DNA of 42,152 nt from Bacteroidales bacterium. GTDB lineage: Bacteria; Bacteroidota; Bacteroidia; Bacteroidales; UBA12170. The notes under the pieces were generated by a model, which was not told the origin of the DNA, made no database searches, and saw only the letters and a program-made list of their open reading frames with translations. Below are positions 25,333 to 34,351 of the stretch, piece by piece. The stretch covers positions 1-42,152 of the forward strand of contig JAFGAK010000188.1 of NCBI GenBank assembly GCA_016933745.1, written 5' to 3'. The position numbers and the translations under genes are program-made. Each line of letters opens with the position of its first letter. Position 1 is the first letter of the stretch.

Positions 25333-26562
25333 ATGCGAACTAAAGTTATTATTGGACTTCTTTTCCTTGGGTATAATTTAAACATTTCAGGGCAAGAATT
25401 TAAGTCGATAAAGATTAAAGATCAACTAAGCATCTCTCAGAGTGAAAAGAGAACTATTGCGTTCGAACAGCTTAAAACTATTCCAAGTGATTCTAGCTTT
25501 TCATTAAATCTCAACAACTTAGGAATTGTTCAATTACCCGACCTATCCAACTTTAAAACCCTTAGAAAAGTACAGCTAAGCAATAACCTATTCACTTATT
25601 TACCCAAATATATATTCGCATCAGATAGTTTAAAATCAATCGATTTAAGCAGTAATAAAATTGAAAGATTACGGTTCCCAAAAAACTCAAATGTCATTTC
25701 TGTCGATTTAAGCAAAATGGCATTAAAACGCATCCCAAGGTCATTGCGAAAATTCAAACATCTCAAATACATTGATCTTAGTAATAATCACATTCGAAGA
25801 ATCCCATGTTTTCTTAGCAAGATGGATTCGCTCAGCGAGATCAAACTAAACCACAGTTTCATTCCAGTAAACAAGCGCACCATAAATCGCTTACGAAACA
25901 TAAAACAACTACAACTTGCCGGAAACAATCTGTCAGAATTGCCCAAGAATATAAACAAATTAAAGAAGCTTACAAACTTGAATTTAGCAGAAAACAAGCT
26001 AAGTAATCTTCCTCATCAATTTAAAGAACTAAAAAATTTAGAGCACCTGATCTTTTACAAGAACAATTTTACGGAAATACCTCAAGAAATATTTGAGCTT
26101 AACAAACTGAAAGAAATTGACTTTTATTACAATCAACTTACAGCTATTCCACCTGAAATTGAAAAGCTTAAGAAAATAGAGTTGCTCTTTTTTTCTTTTA
26201 ACCTAATTGCAAACTTACCGGAAAACATGAGTCATCTAACACATGTAAAAAGCCTCTACATGCATCATAATCAAATTGTTTTCTTGCCAAATTGGATCTC
26301 CGAATTTAAACATTTAGAGATTCTTGATTTCGGATTTAACAAAATTCAAAACGTACCCGATTTAAGTGGGATAGAAACACTTTTCTGGGTCGATCTTCAA
26401 GGAAATAATTTGGAACAAATACCAATGAAATTACTGGCAAAACCCGGGCTTAAAAACATTCTCTTAAGAGACAATCCGTTTATCTTGAATGCCAAAGATT
26501 TAGATGATTTTCAGAAACTTATAGACGAATTAGCAAAAAAAGAAGTTCGTGTATTTTTTTAG
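25333..26562 (+). CDS. Exported leucine-rich repeat protein
   Basis: Protein of about 409 aa with a signal peptide (residues 1 to about 20, NISGQ) and roughly 14 leucine-rich repeats from about residue 50 to 390, of the form LxxLxLxxNxLxxLPxxhxxL (for example LTNLNLAENKLSNLP and LEHLIFYKNNFTEIP). Repeats of 23 residues resemble the bacterial and plant-like LRR class that binds proteins or glycans. There is no transmembrane anchor, lipobox or Por-type sorting domain at the short C-terminus, so it is probably periplasmic or secreted. It lies just upstream of lnt, whose -7 element starts 12 bp after its stop. The start is corrected to the ATG at 25333, as the preceding TTG adds nothing. Partner unknown. 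Confidence 0.85.
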   Translation: MRTKVIIGLLFLGYNLNISGQEFKSIKIKDQLSISQSEKRTIAFEQLKTIPSDSSFSLNLNNLGIVQLPDLSNFKTLRKVQLSNNLFTYLPKYIFASDSLKSIDLSSNKIERLRFPKNSNVISVDLSKMALKRIPRSLRKFKHLKYIDLSNNHIRRIPCFLSKMDSLSEIKLNHSFIPVNKRTINRLRNIKQLQLAGNNLSELPKNINKLKKLTNLNLAENKLSNLPHQFKELKNLEHLIFYKNNFTEIPQEIFELNKLKEIDFYYNQLTAIPPEIEKLKKIELLFFSFNLIANLPENMSHLTHVKSLYMHHNQIVFLPNWISEFKHLEILDFGFNKIQNVPDLSGIETLFWVDLQGNNLEQIPMKLLAKPGLKNILLRDNPFILNAKDLDDFQKLIDELAKKEVRVFF

Positions 26563-26573
26563 TTGCTTTTACC

Positions 26574-26581
26574 TATTTTTG
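26574..26581 (+). promoter_or_regulatory. -7 promoter element (TATTTTTG) of lnt
   Basis: Exact match in the 24-bp gap, ending 5 bp before the lnt ATG; predicts a leaderless message. Confidence 0.5.
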
Positions 26582-26586
26582 TGCAG

Positions 26587-28221
26587 ATGAATCGTTACCA
26601 AAATCTTATTCTCTCCATCTTATCTGGTATCTTATTTGGTTTAGGATGGCCACCTAACGGTATTCCTTTTTTCCTTTTTGTTGCATTTGTCCCTCTACTC
26701 CTTTTAGAAGAAAAAATTGCCAAAGATGATTTCGGAGTTAAAACATGGCGAGCCACGGCTTATTCCTATTTAGCATTTATCATTTGGCATGCGATAAGCG
26801 TTTGGTGGATATGGAATGCATCAGATTATGGAGCAATCATGGCCATCCTACTGAATGCTTCTTTTATGGCTATTGCTTTTGGCTTATATGCTTTCACAAA
26901 AAGATATTTTTCGTTTACGACAAAACCCTTTTATCTACTTGCTGTTTTTTGGTTGGCATTTGAATATTTTCATCTCGATTGGGCGCTTTCATTTCCTTGG
27001 TTAAATTTGGGAAATGCATTTGCAAAATACCCTTCCCTGATTCAATGGTACGAATACACGGGGATTTTTGGAGGTAGTTTATGGATATTGGTAATGAACT
27101 TACTCGTTTTAAAAACGTATTTATACTTTAAAAATACATCTTCAAAAAAAAGTAAGAGAATCTCAGTAAGTCTAATTTTCATTTTCCTACTACTCCCTAT
27201 TTCCTATTCTGTTTATCGCTATCATTCTTATAAAGAAATCGAAAATCCTGTCAGCGTTGTGGTTACTCAACCAAACATGGATCCATATGGCGAACAGTAC
27301 GACGCTCCACCACAGGAAGTCATTGAACGAATAATAGCGCTTAGCACTCCGCTAATCGACGAACAGACTGATTTTTTATTAGCTCCTGAATCGGCCATAC
27401 AAGAACATCTCCAAGAGCCTGACTTTAATTATTCCACAACACTTGGACACCAGACGATTTCCATTCCGATGCTTCAAAAATTTATTGCTTCTTATCCAAA
27501 TTTAAATCTTTTAGTTGGCGCTTCGTCGTATCGATTTTTAAAAGTGCCAACCGAAACAGCTCGAACCACACGTTCCGGAGCTTTTTACGATGAATACAAT
27601 ACAGCGATCTTTTTAAACCAAAACAATAAGCTTGAATATTATCATAAGTCGAAGTTTGTGCCTGGAGCCGAAAAAATGCCATTTCAAAAACTCTTAGCTC
27701 CTTTCCAACAAATTGCCTTCGATTTGGGAGGAACTGTTGGGAGTTTGGGTTACGATACCGAACGTAAAGTATTTACTTCCTTTGACGGAAAATTCAACAT
27801 AGCGCCGCTGGTTTGCTTTGAATCTGTTTTTGGAGGTTTTACCAACGGCTTTGTGAGAAATGGTGCTGAATTACTTTTTATTATTACGAACGATGGTTGG
27901 TGGGGAGATACCTCTGGCTACAAACAACACCTTATGTTTGCTTCTTTGCGTGCAATTGAAACCCGAAGGAGTGTGGCTCGCTCTGCCAATACAGGTATTT
28001 CTTGTTTTGTAAATCAACGTGGTGATCTACTAGAAAAAACAGACTATTGGACACGAGATGCTCGAAAAGCAACACTCAATGCAAACCAGGAAATTACTTT
28101 CTACGTTCGTTTTGGCGATTTTATTGGTAGACTAGCCTCCTTTGTTGCTGCTTTATTTTTATTAATCGCTTTTTCTACAAGAATTCGAACCAAGGGATTT
28201 TGGCGCACAAACCAAGCATAA
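26587..28221 (+). CDS. lnt: Apolipoprotein N-acyltransferase
   Basis: Integral inner-membrane enzyme that adds the third acyl chain to the N-terminal cysteine of lipoproteins. Several transmembrane helices occupy residues about 5-210, followed by the periplasmic nitrilase-like domain with the triad E268 (LLAPESAI), K354 (YYHKSKFVPG) and C410 (APLVCFESVFGG), and a C-terminal helix at about 512-532. Length 544 aa is normal. The start is the ATG at 26587 just after a -7 element rather than the upstream TTG. thiL follows after 50 bp with its own -7 element. Confidence 0.94.
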   Translation: MNRYQNLILSILSGILFGLGWPPNGIPFFLFVAFVPLLLLEEKIAKDDFGVKTWRATAYSYLAFIIWHAISVWWIWNASDYGAIMAILLNASFMAIAFGLYAFTKRYFSFTTKPFYLLAVFWLAFEYFHLDWALSFPWLNLGNAFAKYPSLIQWYEYTGIFGGSLWILVMNLLVLKTYLYFKNTSSKKSKRISVSLIFIFLLLPISYSVYRYHSYKEIENPVSVVVTQPNMDPYGEQYDAPPQEVIERIIALSTPLIDEQTDFLLAPESAIQEHLQEPDFNYSTTLGHQTISIPMLQKFIASYPNLNLLVGASSYRFLKVPTETARTTRSGAFYDEYNTAIFLNQNNKLEYYHKSKFVPGAEKMPFQKLLAPFQQIAFDLGGTVGSLGYDTERKVFTSFDGKFNIAPLVCFESVFGGFTNGFVRNGAELLFIITNDGWWGDTSGYKQHLMFASLRAIETRRSVARSANTGISCFVNQRGDLLEKTDYWTRDARKATLNANQEITFYVRFGDFIGRLASFVAALFLLIAFSTRIRTKGFWRTNQA

Positions 28222-28245
28222 TCAACATTAAACTACAATTATTTG

Positions 28246-28253
28246 TATTTTTG
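28246..28253 (+). promoter_or_regulatory. -7 promoter element (TATTTTTG) of thiL
   Basis: Exact match 18 bp before the thiL ATG; no clear -33 partner. Confidence 0.45.
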
Positions 28254-28271
28254 CAAACAAAATAATATTTC

Positions 28272-29321
28272 ATGTTTGAGAATAGACAAAAACGCACTGA
28301 ACTCGCAGAATTAGGCGAATTTAAGCTCATAAATAGACTAACTAAAAATATCGCAAACCGACAAAAATCAACGATTTTAGGAATTGGAGATGATGCGGCC
28401 ATTTTAAATTTCGATCAGCAACAAGTTTTACTTTCAACGGATTTATTAGTAGAAGGCGTTCACTTTGATTTGAGCTATATGCCTTTGAAGCATCTTGGAT
28501 ACAAAGCGGTGATGGTCAATCTATCTGACATTGCGGCAATGAATGCAATTCCAACCCAAATAACCGTTGGGCTAGCCGTTTCAAACCGTTTTTCGGTAGA
28601 AGCGCTTGAAGAAATTTATGCAGGAATGCAATTGGCATGCGATAAACATCAGGTTGATTTAGTTGGAGGCGATACAACCTCAAGTACAAGTGGATTAATA
28701 CTTGCCATCAGTGTTTTAGGCACAGCCAATCCAAAAGATATTGTAAAACGAAGCACTGCTAAACAAGGAGATTTAATTGTTGTTAGTGGCGATTTGGGTG
28801 CTGCTTATGCAGGTTTATTGCTTTTTGAACGCGAAAAAGCTATTTTTGCTAAAGACCCAACCATCCAGCCCGATTTAGCAGGTTACGAATATGTTTTGGA
28901 AAGACAAATGCTTCCGGAAGCAAGAGTGGATATGGTGCATCGATTCAAAGAAATGGACTTAATCCCCACATCCATGATTGACATTTCTGATGGATTAGCT
29001 TCTGAAATTATCCACCTCTGCGAAGATTCATTATTAGGCTGCACAATTTATGAAGAAAAAATCCCAATCGATCCTCAAACGGTAACTGTAGCCGATTTAT
29101 TTAAAATTCATCCTGTTACTTGCGCTTTGAATGGCGGCGAAGATTACGAATTGCTATTTACGGTAAGTCAAAAAGATTTTGAAAAGATAAATGGTCAAGG
29201 CGAATTCTATATCATCGGGCATATGAATGAAACAGGATCTGAAAGAACATTGATTACCAATGCAAACGAATCGATACCTTTAACAGCTCAAGGTTGGGAT
29301 GGAATGAAAAAGAAAGATTAA
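28272..29321 (+). CDS. thiL: Thiamine-monophosphate kinase
   Basis: Phosphorylates thiamine monophosphate to the cofactor thiamine diphosphate using ATP. It belongs to the PurM/AIR-synthase-like fold. The metal-binding loops are visible: LGIGDDAAIL (about residues 36-45), VNLSDIAAMNA near 93, VGGDTTSS near 134 and DISDGLASEI near 237. Length 349 aa fits ThiL, slightly long in the C-terminal domain as in other Bacteroidota. uvrC follows after 38 bp, possibly on the same transcript. No TPP riboswitch was recognised upstream, where only 50 bp separate it from lnt. Confidence 0.94.
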   Translation: MFENRQKRTELAELGEFKLINRLTKNIANRQKSTILGIGDDAAILNFDQQQVLLSTDLLVEGVHFDLSYMPLKHLGYKAVMVNLSDIAAMNAIPTQITVGLAVSNRFSVEALEEIYAGMQLACDKHQVDLVGGDTTSSTSGLILAISVLGTANPKDIVKRSTAKQGDLIVVSGDLGAAYAGLLLFEREKAIFAKDPTIQPDLAGYEYVLERQMLPEARVDMVHRFKEMDLIPTSMIDISDGLASEIIHLCEDSLLGCTIYEEKIPIDPQTVTVADLFKIHPVTCALNGGEDYELLFTVSQKDFEKINGQGEFYIIGHMNETGSERTLITNANESIPLTAQGWDGMKKKD

Positions 29322-29359
29322 AATTCTTTTCTCTTTTTTATTTCTAATTTAGAGTATTC

Positions 29360-31177
29360 ATGAGAAGCGATAAAGATTTTCAAAATCAACTTAAATTACA
29401 AATACGGAGCCTTCCCCAATCGCCCGGAATTTACCAATATTTCGACTCGGAAAACCGAGTTATCTATGTTGGAAAAGCCAAAAACCTGAAAAAACGAGTT
29501 GCTTCTTACTTTAACAAAGAAGCAAGTGCAACAGGCAAACTTCGTGTTTTGGTTTCTAAAATTGCACGCATCGAGTTTATGGTTGTTGATACAGAACTGG
29601 ATGCACTTTTACTCGAAAATAATCTGATCAAGAAATACCAACCTCGTTACAACATTCTTTTAAAAGACGACAAAACATTTCCATGGATTTGCATCAAGAA
29701 AGAAGCTTTTCCACGAATTTTCCCTACGCGTAACCTTGTCAACGATGGAAGTGAATATTTTGGGCCTTATGCTTCGGTAAAAATGATGAATACAATTCTT
29801 GAGTTAATCCGACAATTGTATCCAATCAGAAGCTGCAAATTGAATTTAACAGAACAATCCATTGCTTCCGGAAAATTTACGGTTTGCCTTGATTATCACA
29901 TCGGAAAATGTTTGGGACCTTGTATTGGAAAGCAAAGCGAAGCGGAATATTTAGAGAATATAGCAGAGATTCGAAATATTATTAAAGGAGATATTGTTAC
30001 TCTCATTTCGAATTTAAAAGAGCGGATGCATTCTTTTGCCAAAGCAATGGAATTTGAAAAAGCACAAATTGTAAAAGAACGCATCGAAATTCTCTCTTCG
30101 TACCGAAGCAAATCTTTGGTTGTCAATCCAAAAATAAACAATGTAGATGTGTTTTCATTTGTTTCAGAAGCAGAAGTAGCATTTGTAAATTTTCTGAAAA
30201 TCCTGAATGGCGCCATTGTTCAAACTCACACCATTGAGTTAAAAAAACGTTTGGAGGAATCCAATACCCAATTACTTGAAATGGCGATTGCTGAGCTGTA
30301 TTCTCGTTTCGGCAGTCAAGCAAAAGAAATCATTCTTCCTTTTAAAATTGATTTAGATTTGCCGAATTCGAAGCTTTTAGTTCCTCAAAAAGGCGACAAA
30401 AAAAATCTGCTTGATTTATCTACACGCAATGCTAAGTTTTATCAAATGGAACGTCAGAAACGAAAAGATCTGGTGGATCCGAACCGTCATAGTAAACGCG
30501 TTTTAGAGCAATTACAGAACGATTTACAAATGAACGTTTTGCCTGAACACATTGAGTGTTTTGACAATTCAAACTTCCAAGGCGATTATCCGGTAGCTGC
30601 CATGGTCGTTTTTAAGAATGCGAAAGCATACAAAAAAGGATATCGTCATTTCAATATTAAAACAGTAGTTGGGCCGGATGATTTTCATTCGATGGAAGAA
30701 ATCATTCATCGTCGCTACAAACGTCTTTTGGATGAAAACGAGCCCTTGCCTCAACTCATTATTGTGGATGGCGGAAAAGGACAGCTTAGCGCTGCTGTAC
30801 GAAGCTTGGATGCTCTTCATTTAAGAGGTAAAATAAGCATCATCGGCATTGCCAAAAAATTGGAAGAGATCTATTTTCCTAACGATAGCATGCCTTTATA
30901 CATCAATAAAAAATCAGAAAGTTTAAAACTAATTCAACAACTTCGCGACGAAGCACATCGGTTTGGAATAACACATCATCGCAACAAAAGAGACAAAGGA
31001 ACTCTAAAAACTGAGTTAACAACAATTACCGGAATTGGGCCTCAAACGGCCAATACACTGCTTCAAACATTTGGCTCAGTAAATAAAATAAAACAACTCG
31101 ACAAAGAAACCATTGCTACATCGATTGGAGAATCGAAAGCGAGCATCGTTTTTGATTATTTTCAAGCAAAAAAATAA
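29360..31177 (+). CDS. uvrC: Excinuclease ABC subunit C
   Basis: Makes the dual incisions in nucleotide excision repair together with UvrB. Domains in order: GIY-YIG nuclease (GIYQYFDSENRVIYVGKA, residues 23-40), a cysteine cluster C159, C176, C184 and C188 (CLDYHIGKCLGPC), positions that in other UvrC proteins can bind an iron-sulfur cluster, the UvrB-interacting UVR helix near 225, the RNase H-like 3' nuclease (HIECFDNSNFQGDYPVAAMVVF and IIVDGGKGQLSA) and C-terminal helix-hairpin-helix repeats (ITGIGPQTANTLLQTFGS). Length 605 aa is typical. A convergent terminator follows. Confidence 0.96.
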   Translation: MRSDKDFQNQLKLQIRSLPQSPGIYQYFDSENRVIYVGKAKNLKKRVASYFNKEASATGKLRVLVSKIARIEFMVVDTELDALLLENNLIKKYQPRYNILLKDDKTFPWICIKKEAFPRIFPTRNLVNDGSEYFGPYASVKMMNTILELIRQLYPIRSCKLNLTEQSIASGKFTVCLDYHIGKCLGPCIGKQSEAEYLENIAEIRNIIKGDIVTLISNLKERMHSFAKAMEFEKAQIVKERIEILSSYRSKSLVVNPKINNVDVFSFVSEAEVAFVNFLKILNGAIVQTHTIELKKRLEESNTQLLEMAIAELYSRFGSQAKEIILPFKIDLDLPNSKLLVPQKGDKKNLLDLSTRNAKFYQMERQKRKDLVDPNRHSKRVLEQLQNDLQMNVLPEHIECFDNSNFQGDYPVAAMVVFKNAKAYKKGYRHFNIKTVVGPDDFHSMEEIIHRRYKRLLDENEPLPQLIIVDGGKGQLSAAVRSLDALHLRGKISIIGIAKKLEEIYFPNDSMPLYINKKSESLKLIQQLRDEAHRFGITHHRNKRDKGTLKTELTTITGIGPQTANTLLQTFGSVNKIKQLDKETIATSIGESKASIVFDYFQAKK

Positions 31178-31178
31178 A

Positions 31179-31206
31179 AAACCCCGCTATCGCGAGGTTT
31201 AATTTT
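31179..31206. terminator. Convergent terminator between uvrC and tonB copy 1
   Basis: AAACC-C-CGC and GCG-A-GGTTT form a hairpin around 31181-31200 with one internal mismatch and a 4-nt loop. A- and T-rich flanks on both sides suit termination in either direction. Confidence 0.65.
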
Positions 31207-31877
31207 TACTGTAAGGTAAATTTGATAGGCATTTGGAATTGTACCCGAACTGGTTTTCCTCTTTGTTTGCCGGGATTCCATTTGGGCATGAGCTGTATCA
31301 CACGAAGGGCTTCTTCGTCGCAGCCACCACCTATTCCCCGAATCACCTTGACATCTGTAATGCTTCCGTCTTTCTCTACCACAAACGTGATAAATACTTT
31401 ACCGCTAATTCCCATTTCTTTGGCTTGTCTTGGATATTCGATATTTCTTCCAATAAAACGATACATGCTTGCCATACCGCCATTAAATTCCGGCATCTCT
31501 TCTACTACTTTAAAGATCTTTTCTTCTGGAATTTCGGTAGGCTCATCAATAGGAAAATAATCATCCATACCATAACCTTCATCAATTAAAACATCTATTT
31601 CAATAACATCGATTACATCTACATGATTATCGACCAAATGAATTACTGTAACTTGTTGAGGAGGAAGCGCTGGTGGTTTCACTTTTTGTTGAATAATTGG
31701 AACAATTTCATCTGGTAGTTCTTGTGCAAATGACTCCCATTTGGTGTATTCTATTTTTTCATACGATTTGTATTCAAAAGCCATCAGTACAAATCCCAAA
31801 GCAACAATAAAACCGATTTCTAAGAACAAGATTCGTTTATTTTCCAAATCTTTGTTTTTACTCTTTTTTGTTTTCAT
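31206..31877 (-). CDS. tonB: Energy transducer TonB, copy 1
   Basis: Couples the inner-membrane proton motive force (through ExbB/ExbD) to outer-membrane TonB-dependent transporters. A single N-terminal helix (about residues 16-36, FLEIGFIVALGFVLMAF) anchors a short linker with a Pro-rich patch (VKPPALPPQQ). The C-terminal TonB domain (about 140-223) includes PEFNGGMASMYRFI, IEYPRQAKEMGISGKVFI, VVEKDGSITDVKV and the end MPKWNPGKQRGKPVRVQF. Length 223 aa from the ATG at 31877; a longer upstream frame has no support. It is a close paralogue of the next minus-strand gene, from which it is separated by 325 bp. No ExbB/ExbD genes are nearby. Confidence 0.9.
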   Translation of the reverse strand: MKTKKSKNKDLENKRILFLEIGFIVALGFVLMAFEYKSYEKIEYTKWESFAQELPDEIVPIIQQKVKPPALPPQQVTVIHLVDNHVDVIDVIEIDVLIDEGYGMDDYFPIDEPTEIPEEKIFKVVEEMPEFNGGMASMYRFIGRNIEYPRQAKEMGISGKVFITFVVEKDGSITDVKVIRGIGGGCDEEALRVIQLMPKWNPGKQRGKPVRVQFQMPIKFTLQ

Positions 31878-32170
31878 AACCATTCTTATTTCGTTAAACA
31901 ATTTATTTGCTAGTCGGAAAGTGACATACGATCTCCTTATGTAAAGCATCGGTTTTTATTAGAGCAGAACAATAAAATCTCTTATTCTACTTCTTTTTAA
32001 GCACCTTTTACAGTTCAGAGTTTTGTTAACAAAATCAGGTGTTACTTCTTAACTGGCTAAAAACAAGAACCATTCCAAAAAAAATATTTGGAATAGAAAG
32101 CGTTTCGTTTTATCGTCAGATTTATAATAGAACCCCTTATTTTACAATGGTTATAAAAAAATACTGGGCA

Positions 32171-32197
32171 TAAAAAAAGCTCCGAATTCGGAGCTTT
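32171..32197 (-). terminator. Intrinsic terminator of tonB copy 2
   Basis: A perfect 22-bp palindrome with arm AAAGCTCCGAA (32176-32197) lies just after the stop codon of copy 2 and is followed by a T-tract on the minus strand. The rest of the 31878-32202 gap has two more palindromes (32021-32034, 32072-32094) and no recognisable -7 element for copy 1. Confidence 0.85.
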
Positions 32198-32202
32198 ATA
32201 TT

Positions 32203-32877
32203 TTATTGAAGAGTAAACTTAATCGGCATTCGATACTGAACACGTACTGGTTTACCACGTTGTTTTCCGGCATTCCATTTAGGCATTGCTTGAATTACCC
32301 GAATTGCTTCTTCGTCGCAACCGCCACCAATTCCGCGCAACACTTTAACATCGGTCACGCTACCGTCGCGTTCTACTACAAAGGTTACAAAAACACGACC
32401 ACTGATCCCGCTTTCTTTAGCCATGCGTGGATATTCAATGTTCTTGCCAATGAATTTGTACATGGCAGCTTCTCCACCTGGAAACTCAGGCATATTTTCT
32501 ACTACAAGGAAAATCTGTTGTTCTTCGATTTCTTCTTCTTCTTGAACAAACTCAAACTCTTGCATAGCTTCGTCTTCGTCAAACTCGATATCAATATCGA
32601 TATCATTCTCAACCTCAACATCATCCTCAACTACATTGATAATAGTTACTTGTGGAGGAGGCTTTGGTGGAGGAGGCTTTACTTTCTGTTCTGTAATTGG
32701 GATAATTTCTTCCTGAATATCATCCACTACGCGCTCAATGTTTGCGTACTCTACTTTATCATACGATTTGTATTCAAAAGCAAAGAACACCAAAGCTAGC
32801 GCGATCACAAAACCAATCTCTAGAAATACAGTTCTTTTGTTTTCTAAATTCGCTTTGTTGGATTTTTTCTGTTCCAT
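32203..32877 (-). CDS. tonB: Energy transducer TonB, copy 2
   Basis: Paralogue of the gene downstream, with the same layout: short basic N-terminus, membrane helix (about residues 18-38), a linker and the C-terminal TonB domain (about 140-224) with PEFPGGEAAMYKFI, GISGRVFVTFVVERDG and MPKWNAGKQRGKPVRVQY. Linker differs strongly: after KPPPPKPPPQ it becomes very acidic (EDDVEVENDIDIDIEFDEDE, then EEEEIEEQ), where copy 1 is shorter and less charged. Length 224 aa. Its own -7 element (32957-32964) and terminator make it a separate unit. Confidence 0.92.
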   Translation of the reverse strand: MEQKKSNKANLENKRTVFLEIGFVIALALVFFAFEYKSYDKVEYANIERVVDDIQEEIIPITEQKVKPPPPKPPPQVTIINVVEDDVEVENDIDIDIEFDEDEAMQEFEFVQEEEEIEEQQIFLVVENMPEFPGGEAAMYKFIGKNIEYPRMAKESGISGRVFVTFVVERDGSVTDVKVLRGIGGGCDEEAIRVIQAMPKWNAGKQRGKPVRVQYRMPIKFTLQ

Positions 32878-32956
32878 AATCTTGCTTTTTTCCGGCTAAA
32901 ATTCTCTTTTCGAGCCGCTAAATTATTAAATATTTCCTTTCAACTGGCAGAATAAC

Positions 32957-32964
32957 CAAAATTA
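32957..32964 (-). promoter_or_regulatory. -7 promoter element (TAATTTTG) of tonB copy 2
   Basis: Exact match on the minus strand about 80 bp before the ATG, inside the gap after gcvH. No -33 partner at the usual spacing. Confidence 0.45.
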
Positions 32965-32989
32965 TGCCAAAGGTTTTTACGGAGAAGCT

Positions 32990-33370
32990 CTAGCCTTCGA
33001 CCATATTTTTATAATCTTCGCTGGAAAGTAATTCATCCAATTCGGCAGGATTAGCTACTTTCACTTTGATTATCCAACCTTTTCCATAAGGATCTTGATT
33101 TACTAATTCAGGATTTGCTTCTAATTCTTCGTTAAAAACAAGAACCTCTCCTGAAACAGGCATAAACAAATCCGAAACGGTTTTAACAGCTTCTATTGTT
33201 CCAAAAACTTCTTCTTTTTCCAAGGTTTCACCAGCCGTTTCAACCTCAATAAAAACGATATCACCAAGTTCTCCTTGTGCAAAATCTGTGATTCCGATTG
33301 TTGCTTCATCACCATCCAATGAGATCCATTCGTGATCTTTTGTGTACTTTAAATTTTCTTTAATATTCAT
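32990..33370 (-). CDS. gcvH: Glycine cleavage system H protein
   Basis: Lipoyl carrier of the glycine cleavage complex, shuttling the aminomethyl group between P, T and L proteins. The lipoylation site is K63 in [16 protein letters not shown]. The N-terminal KYTKDHEWI and the segment [17 protein letters not shown] are family hallmarks. Length 126 aa is normal. It stands alone here; the other gcv genes are not in the window, as usual in Bacteroidota. A 217-bp AT-rich gap upstream (33371-33587) shows no other feature I can support. Confidence 0.96.
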   Translation of the reverse strand: MNIKENLKYTKDHEWISLDGDEATIGITDFAQGELGDIVFIEVETAGETLEKEEVFGTIEAVKTVSDLFMPVSGEVLVFNEELEANPELVNQDPYGKGWIIKVKVANPAELDELLSSEDYKNMVEG

Positions 33371-33587
33371 ATCTCTAAATTATAAATCAGCTAATTATAT
33401 TTGTTTTTTACTGTGAAATCATATTTAAGTTTGAGCCATGCAATATTATTAATATTTTTTGACTTTTTTTATTTGCAATCGAATTAATATTCATTCCAAA
33501 CTATAAAAAATAGCATTTAAAAATCCTTTTATTTTGTGTAGAGAGAAACAAAAAATATGCCGAAAATGACTGATCATCTGACACTCT

Positions 33588-34244
33588 TTAACTGAAGTTG
33601 AAAATAGTGTGAAAATGAGGAAAAACACGTTCTAGTATTGCAGACTTTTCTATTTTCAGTTTTTCGCCAGCTAAACGATAAACTTCTTCTATCGGCAGTT
33701 GCAAAGTATCTGTTTCAAAGAAAATTTGTTCCAAATCAAGCTCTAAGAGAGTTTGACTTGCCCGGGAATTGGGATTCACCAACGCACTTCCGAAAGAAAG
33801 ATAACAACCCGCCTTGATGAATTGAGTTGCGGCTTGACCGTTTCCATTAAATCCATGAATAATCCAAGCTTGTTTTGCTTTACTTTGTTTTCTGACTTCT
33901 AAAATTTCATTCGATGCTTTTACGGCATGCACGATCACTGGTTTTCCACGAAACTCACTCAGTTCTACTTGTTGCCTAAAAGCAATGAGTTGAAGATTAA
34001 AATCTGTAGAACAAATTTTATCTAAGCCGCATTCTCCTATTGCCACACATTTTTCCACTTGGCATTGATCAGAAAGTAATTGCAAATCATCTGTTAAGCT
34101 TTCTTCTTTTAGGTACCAGGGATGCAGACCAAGTGAGTAATACGCCTTTGGTTGAAAAGTACTCCTAGGACGATATGAATAATCCAAAATTTGTAAATAA
34201 TTCGGATTAAAGGAACTATGTGTATGAATATCAATGTATTTCAA
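33588..34244 (-). CDS. TatD-family metal-dependent hydrolase
   Basis: Probable metal-dependent DNase/phosphohydrolase of the amidohydrolase superfamily. The metal-binding DIHTHSS (residues about 4-10), the acidic loop VAIGECGLDKI, the histidine in VIVHAVKA and in WIIHGFNG, and the final aspartate in FFETDTLQLP are all present. At 218 aa it is shorter than E. coli TatD (about 260), as in the compact Bacteroidota subgroup. The frame starts with TTG at 34244 directly before the first strand (KYIDIHTH); no upstream ATG fits. It is divergent from relA/spoT across 107 bp. Confidence 0.87.
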   Translation of the reverse strand: MKYIDIHTHSSFNPNYLQILDYSYRPRSTFQPKAYYSLGLHPWYLKEESLTDDLQLLSDQCQVEKCVAIGECGLDKICSTDFNLQLIAFRQQVELSEFRGKPVIVHAVKASNEILEVRKQSKAKQAWIIHGFNGNGQAATQFIKAGCYLSFGSALVNPNSRASQTLLELDLEQIFFETDTLQLPIEEVYRLAGEKLKIEKSAILERVFPHFHTIFNFS

Positions 34245-34326
34245 TGTTTGTACTGCTTTCTAACAAGATTACAAATTTTCATTTGAAATGCGCTGGTTTA
34301 TTTTCAGAAAAAAATGAAAAAATGCC

Positions 34327-34334
34327 TAAATTTG
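34327..34334 (+). promoter_or_regulatory. -7 promoter element (TAAATTTG) of relA/spoT
   Basis: Exact match 17 bp before the ATG at 34352; predicts a leader of about 12 nt. Confidence 0.5.
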
Positions 34335-34351
34335 TTTTTTAAGATTGATCT

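Noticed and set aside
31878-31949. Extended N-terminus of tonB copy 1
   Set aside because: The ATG at 31877 aligns exactly with the start of the paralogue, and the extension has no counterpart there.
32206-32799. Open frame of 197 codons on the plus strand opposite tonB copy 2
   Set aside because: It mirrors the coding strand, has no promoter and its translation is low-complexity; the tonB frame is certain.
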